NCBI GenBank assembly: GCA_910579425.1
Contig: CAJTVL010000057.1
Coordinates: 1-25,630 of the forward strand
Origin: an uncultured Lachnospiraceae bacterium
GTDB taxonomy: Bacteria > Bacillota > Clostridia > Lachnospirales > Lachnospiraceae
Reading direction: 5' to 3'
DNA: 25,630 nucleotides
A program made the translations under genes and the position numbers. The notes beneath the pieces are model-generated. The model did not search any database and was not told where the DNA came from. It saw nothing but the letters and a program-made list of their open reading frames with translations. Within the stretch, counting starts at the first letter, position 1, and the number at the start of each line of letters is the position of its first letter. Below, piece by piece: positions 23,827 through 25,630 of this stretch.

Positions 23827-25131
23827 ATGAAAAATATCATCTGCTATTTTTTCAGTTTTCTTGTGGAGGCAATGATACTTTGGCAGTACTCTTCCCACCT
23901 GTTTTCTGCCAGGCGCAAGCCCCGGGAAAAGATGCTTATGTTATGCGGTTTCTATTTTATCCTGTTTGGCGTGTCACTGTTTGAATCTGTATGGTTCAAT
24001 ACCACTTTATATTTCTTACTGAATTTTATTTTCCTGATTATACAGTGCTGTCCAAACTGGTACACAGCAGTATTTCATGCCTCCATACTGACAGCTGTTA
24101 TGACAACGAGCGAACTGATTGTTTACGGGATTACCAAGCGGTTCGCCCCTCATTTTCTCAACAATAGCAGGGACTTTTATCATCTTTTATTGTTTTCGGT
24201 TTTTAGCAAGCTCATATTTTTTGCTGTAACTTTTATATTGATGCACCTGATGAAAAAACAAAAAAAGAATGCGGAGCAGTATGACCGTTCTGTTTTCCTT
24301 TTTGTTTTTATCCCTGTAACCTCTATTTTTATTATGTTTACGCTTATAAGTATCGGCGAATCGGTTTCCCTCCCGCAATCACTTGACTGGATGGTTGCCA
24401 TGGGAGCCGTTTTTCTGTTGATATCCAATCTCCTTGTATTTGGAATCTATCAATACAATCAAACAAAGAATATAGAATTTACGGATATGCAGTTACTGCT
24501 TCAAAAGGAAGCAAATGCGGCAGAATACTATGGAATGCTGCTCTCACAAAGCGAGAATCAGAATATTCTGATCCATGATATCAAAAAACATTTGCAGTCC
24601 ATTGACATGTTGAATGACAAAAAGGAATCTGATAAAATCAGCGCCTATATTAAACAGCTCATGCTGTCCTCAGACCTGAAGGAAACCGCCCATTTGTGTG
24701 ACAACGAAATGCTGAGCGCTATCCTGTGCCGTTATAAACGTCAGTGTGACCGCCAAAAAATTTCTTTCCATACTGATATCAGATGCGGGACAGTGGATTT
24801 TATTACAGATTCTGACCTTACCTCCCTGTTCTGCAACCTGTTAGACAATGCCCTTGAAGCAGCATCCGGTATTCCGGAATCCTTTATCGAAATCAGCACA
24901 AGCCAAAGAGCCAAAACGCCATTCGTTGTGATAACTATTATAAACTCCAGCAGGAAAAATCCTTTTTCTGATTCATCGAAGATGCTTTCTACTAATAAAG
25001 CAGATAAACGCAGGCATGGTTTTGGTCTGAAAAGCATCCGAAGAACTGTCCGCAAATATCATGGTGATATTCAAATGTATTATAATGATGACACTCTGAC
25101 TTTCCATTCAATTATCACTCTAAAACAATAA
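23827..25131 (+). CDS. AgrC-like GHKL sensor histidine kinase
   Basis: This is a 434-aa kinase. Six to seven helices span about 1-205, then a coiled linker (EANAAEYYGMLLSQSENQN), the phospho-accepting H250 in ILIHDIKKHLQ, the N-box NLLDNALEAA and the G-box RRHGFGLKSIRR. This is the plan of HPK10 (AgrC/ComD-type) peptide-pheromone receptors. The ATG follows the regulator stop by five bases with GAGG upstream, so the pair is co-translated. No peptide precursor or AgrB-type processing gene is found in the window, so the ligand may be foreign or encoded elsewhere. Confidence 0.92.
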   Translation: MKNIICYFFSFLVEAMILWQYSSHLFSARRKPREKMLMLCGFYFILFGVSLFESVWFNTTLYFLLNFIFLIIQCCPNWYTAVFHASILTAVMTTSELIVYGITKRFAPHFLNNSRDFYHLLLFSVFSKLIFFAVTFILMHLMKKQKKNAEQYDRSVFLFVFIPVTSIFIMFTLISIGESVSLPQSLDWMVAMGAVFLLISNLLVFGIYQYNQTKNIEFTDMQLLLQKEANAAEYYGMLLSQSENQNILIHDIKKHLQSIDMLNDKKESDKISAYIKQLMLSSDLKETAHLCDNEMLSAILCRYKRQCDRQKISFHTDIRCGTVDFITDSDLTSLFCNLLDNALEAASGIPESFIEISTSQRAKTPFVVITIINSSRKNPFSDSSKMLSTNKADKRRHGFGLKSIRRTVRKYHGDIQMYYNDDTLTFHSIITLKQ

Positions 25132-25188
25132 AATTTCTGTTATCAGAATGGCGATAAATATTCCACCATACCGCTGATTGTTTTTTCT

Positions 25189-25380
25189 TTGTCGTACATA
25201 AGCATAATTACACGCATTGAAACCAACAAGCAGCACGTTACGGATATTGAGCTGCGAGCTTTGTCGGATGTGCCAGGCATCAGTTATGCGTTTTTGATGG
25301 CGAAGAGGACAAATAGGAAAACAGGATGCCCTGTTTCCTCTAAGCGGAGGGAATATCACTTCCCTTTATGCACTTCTTGA
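25189..25380 (+). pseudogene. Remnant of an XRE-type helix-turn-helix repressor
   Basis: The plus-strand frame reads IITRIETNKQHVTDIELRAL followed by SDVPGISYAFLM, which matches the recognition helix and following helices of XRE repressors (the I-S-R-I-E-T-N-K pattern, then L-x-x-L-S-D-x-L-G-I). The first helices are missing: upstream codons do not give a repressor N-terminus and no ribosome binding site is seen. The last 25 codons look unrelated. Such repressors often sit at the edge of integrative elements. Confidence 0.55.
25315..25339 (-). terminator. Hairpin downstream of the rightmost minus-strand gene
   Basis: AGGAAAACAGG (25315-25325) pairs with CCTGTTTCCT (25330-25339) with one bulged A and a 4-base loop. 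It starts 17 bases after the stop codon of the gene at 25356-25630, read on the minus strand. Only a weak T-containing stretch follows, so the terminator call is tentative. Confidence 0.45.
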
Positions 25381-25630
25381 TGCAATTCTAGTTTCTCCGC
25401 CCATTTCAACCCCTCGTTCTCTTTCAGAAGCCCCATGTGGTACAGCGCCTGCACACAGTCCACGTATCCCTGAATATAGGCACGCTTCTCTTGGGCGGAT
25501 GCAAAATCCTCCAGCCGCTCTTTCATCTTCTCTGCCTTTTCCTGCCCCTCTGCAGGCAGTGTTTCCAGGAATGCCTCCCATTCCTGCTCCGTTTCCTTCC
25601 ATGCCTCCAGAGCCGCCTCATATTCCGGAG
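25356..25630 (-). CDS. Unidentified protein, C-terminal 90 residues (5' end beyond window)
   Basis: The minus-strand frame is open from the right window edge to TGA at 25356-25358. It codes a strongly helical, charged stretch (EAALEAWKETEQEWEAFLE and QEKAEKMKERLEDFASAQEKRAYIQ), then YVDCVQALYHMGLL and a lysine-rich end. No signal peptide or membrane segment is in the visible part. I do not recognise it; charged helical proteins of this kind are common cargo of Clostridia mobile elements. A competing frame on the same strand (25366-25602) is rich in Gly and Arg and looks like a shadow. Confidence 0.6.
   Translation of the reverse strand, partial: PEYEAALEAWKETEQEWEAFLETLPAEGQEKAEKMKERLEDFASAQEKRAYIQGYVDCVQALYHMGLLKENEGLKWAEKLELHQEVHKGK

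Noticed and set aside
25366..25602. 78-codon minus-strand frame rich in Gly and Arg near the right edge
   Set aside because: The neighbouring frame on the same strand, open to the window edge, has far more protein-like composition.
1..25630. CRISPR arrays, tRNA or rRNA genes, intact insertion sequences
   Set aside because: No regularly spaced repeats, cloverleaf-like tRNA sequence, rRNA stretch or transposase motifs were seen on either strand by eye.

Overview
The window looks like a chromosomal stretch from a gut-type Clostridia (Lachnospiraceae/Ruminococcaceae-like Firmicute). The basis is strong GGAGG-type ribosome binding sites, OmpR and LytTR two-component systems, ABC transporters of the antimicrobial-peptide resistance and lantibiotic-immunity types, and a patchwork of GC-richer and AT-richer modules. 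No rRNA, tRNA or CRISPR array was seen. Almost every gene belongs to sensing, exporting or resisting membrane-active peptides, so the region reads as an accumulated peptide-resistance/immunity island with clear signs of gene decay and rewiring.

Layout. (A) 1-2799: a lantibiotic-protection type ABC ATPase (minus strand, cut by the window edge) divergent from an OmpR-type response regulator and sensor kinase. Four 11-bp-phased CTTG half-sites lie between them. (B) 2907-11960, minus strand: a run of seven genes in transcription order: ATPase, FtsX permease, lipoprotein, response regulator, sensor kinase, second ATPase, second FtsX permease. The first three genes look GC-richer than the last four, so two modules seem to have been joined near 7740. 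(C) 12093-14109, minus strand: an unknown 176-aa protein, a short protein-kinase-like protein and a CPBP membrane protease. A promoter nearly duplicating the one in front of module B precedes them. (D) 14202-16649: a histidine-kinase remnant with an internal deletion, a possible immunity protein, a gene broken by a stop codon, and a YdcF/DUF218 membrane protein. (E) 16742-19291: a response regulator and a BceS-like kinase followed by only the C-terminal part of an FtsX permease. The ATPase and most of the permease are missing. (F) 19382-25131: a lipoprotein, two multi-spanning permeases and an ATPase (LanFEG-like immunity operon, minus strand), divergent from a LytTR regulator and an AgrC-like GHKL kinase. 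(G) 25132-25630: a remnant of an XRE-type repressor and the end of an unidentified gene, suggesting the edge of a mobile element.

How it may work together. Two of the sensor kinases (modules B and E) have two membrane helices and almost no external loop, as in BceS-type kinases that sense through a partner ABC transporter. The decamer GAAATGT(T/C)AC, within sites resembling the BceR consensus TNACA-N4-TGTAA, occurs upstream of the module E regulator, the module C operon and the module B operon. My main inference is that the regulator of module E, having lost its own transporter, controls the transporter of module B and the kinase/protease operon of module C. Function assignments rest on motifs read by eye. 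No database search was run.
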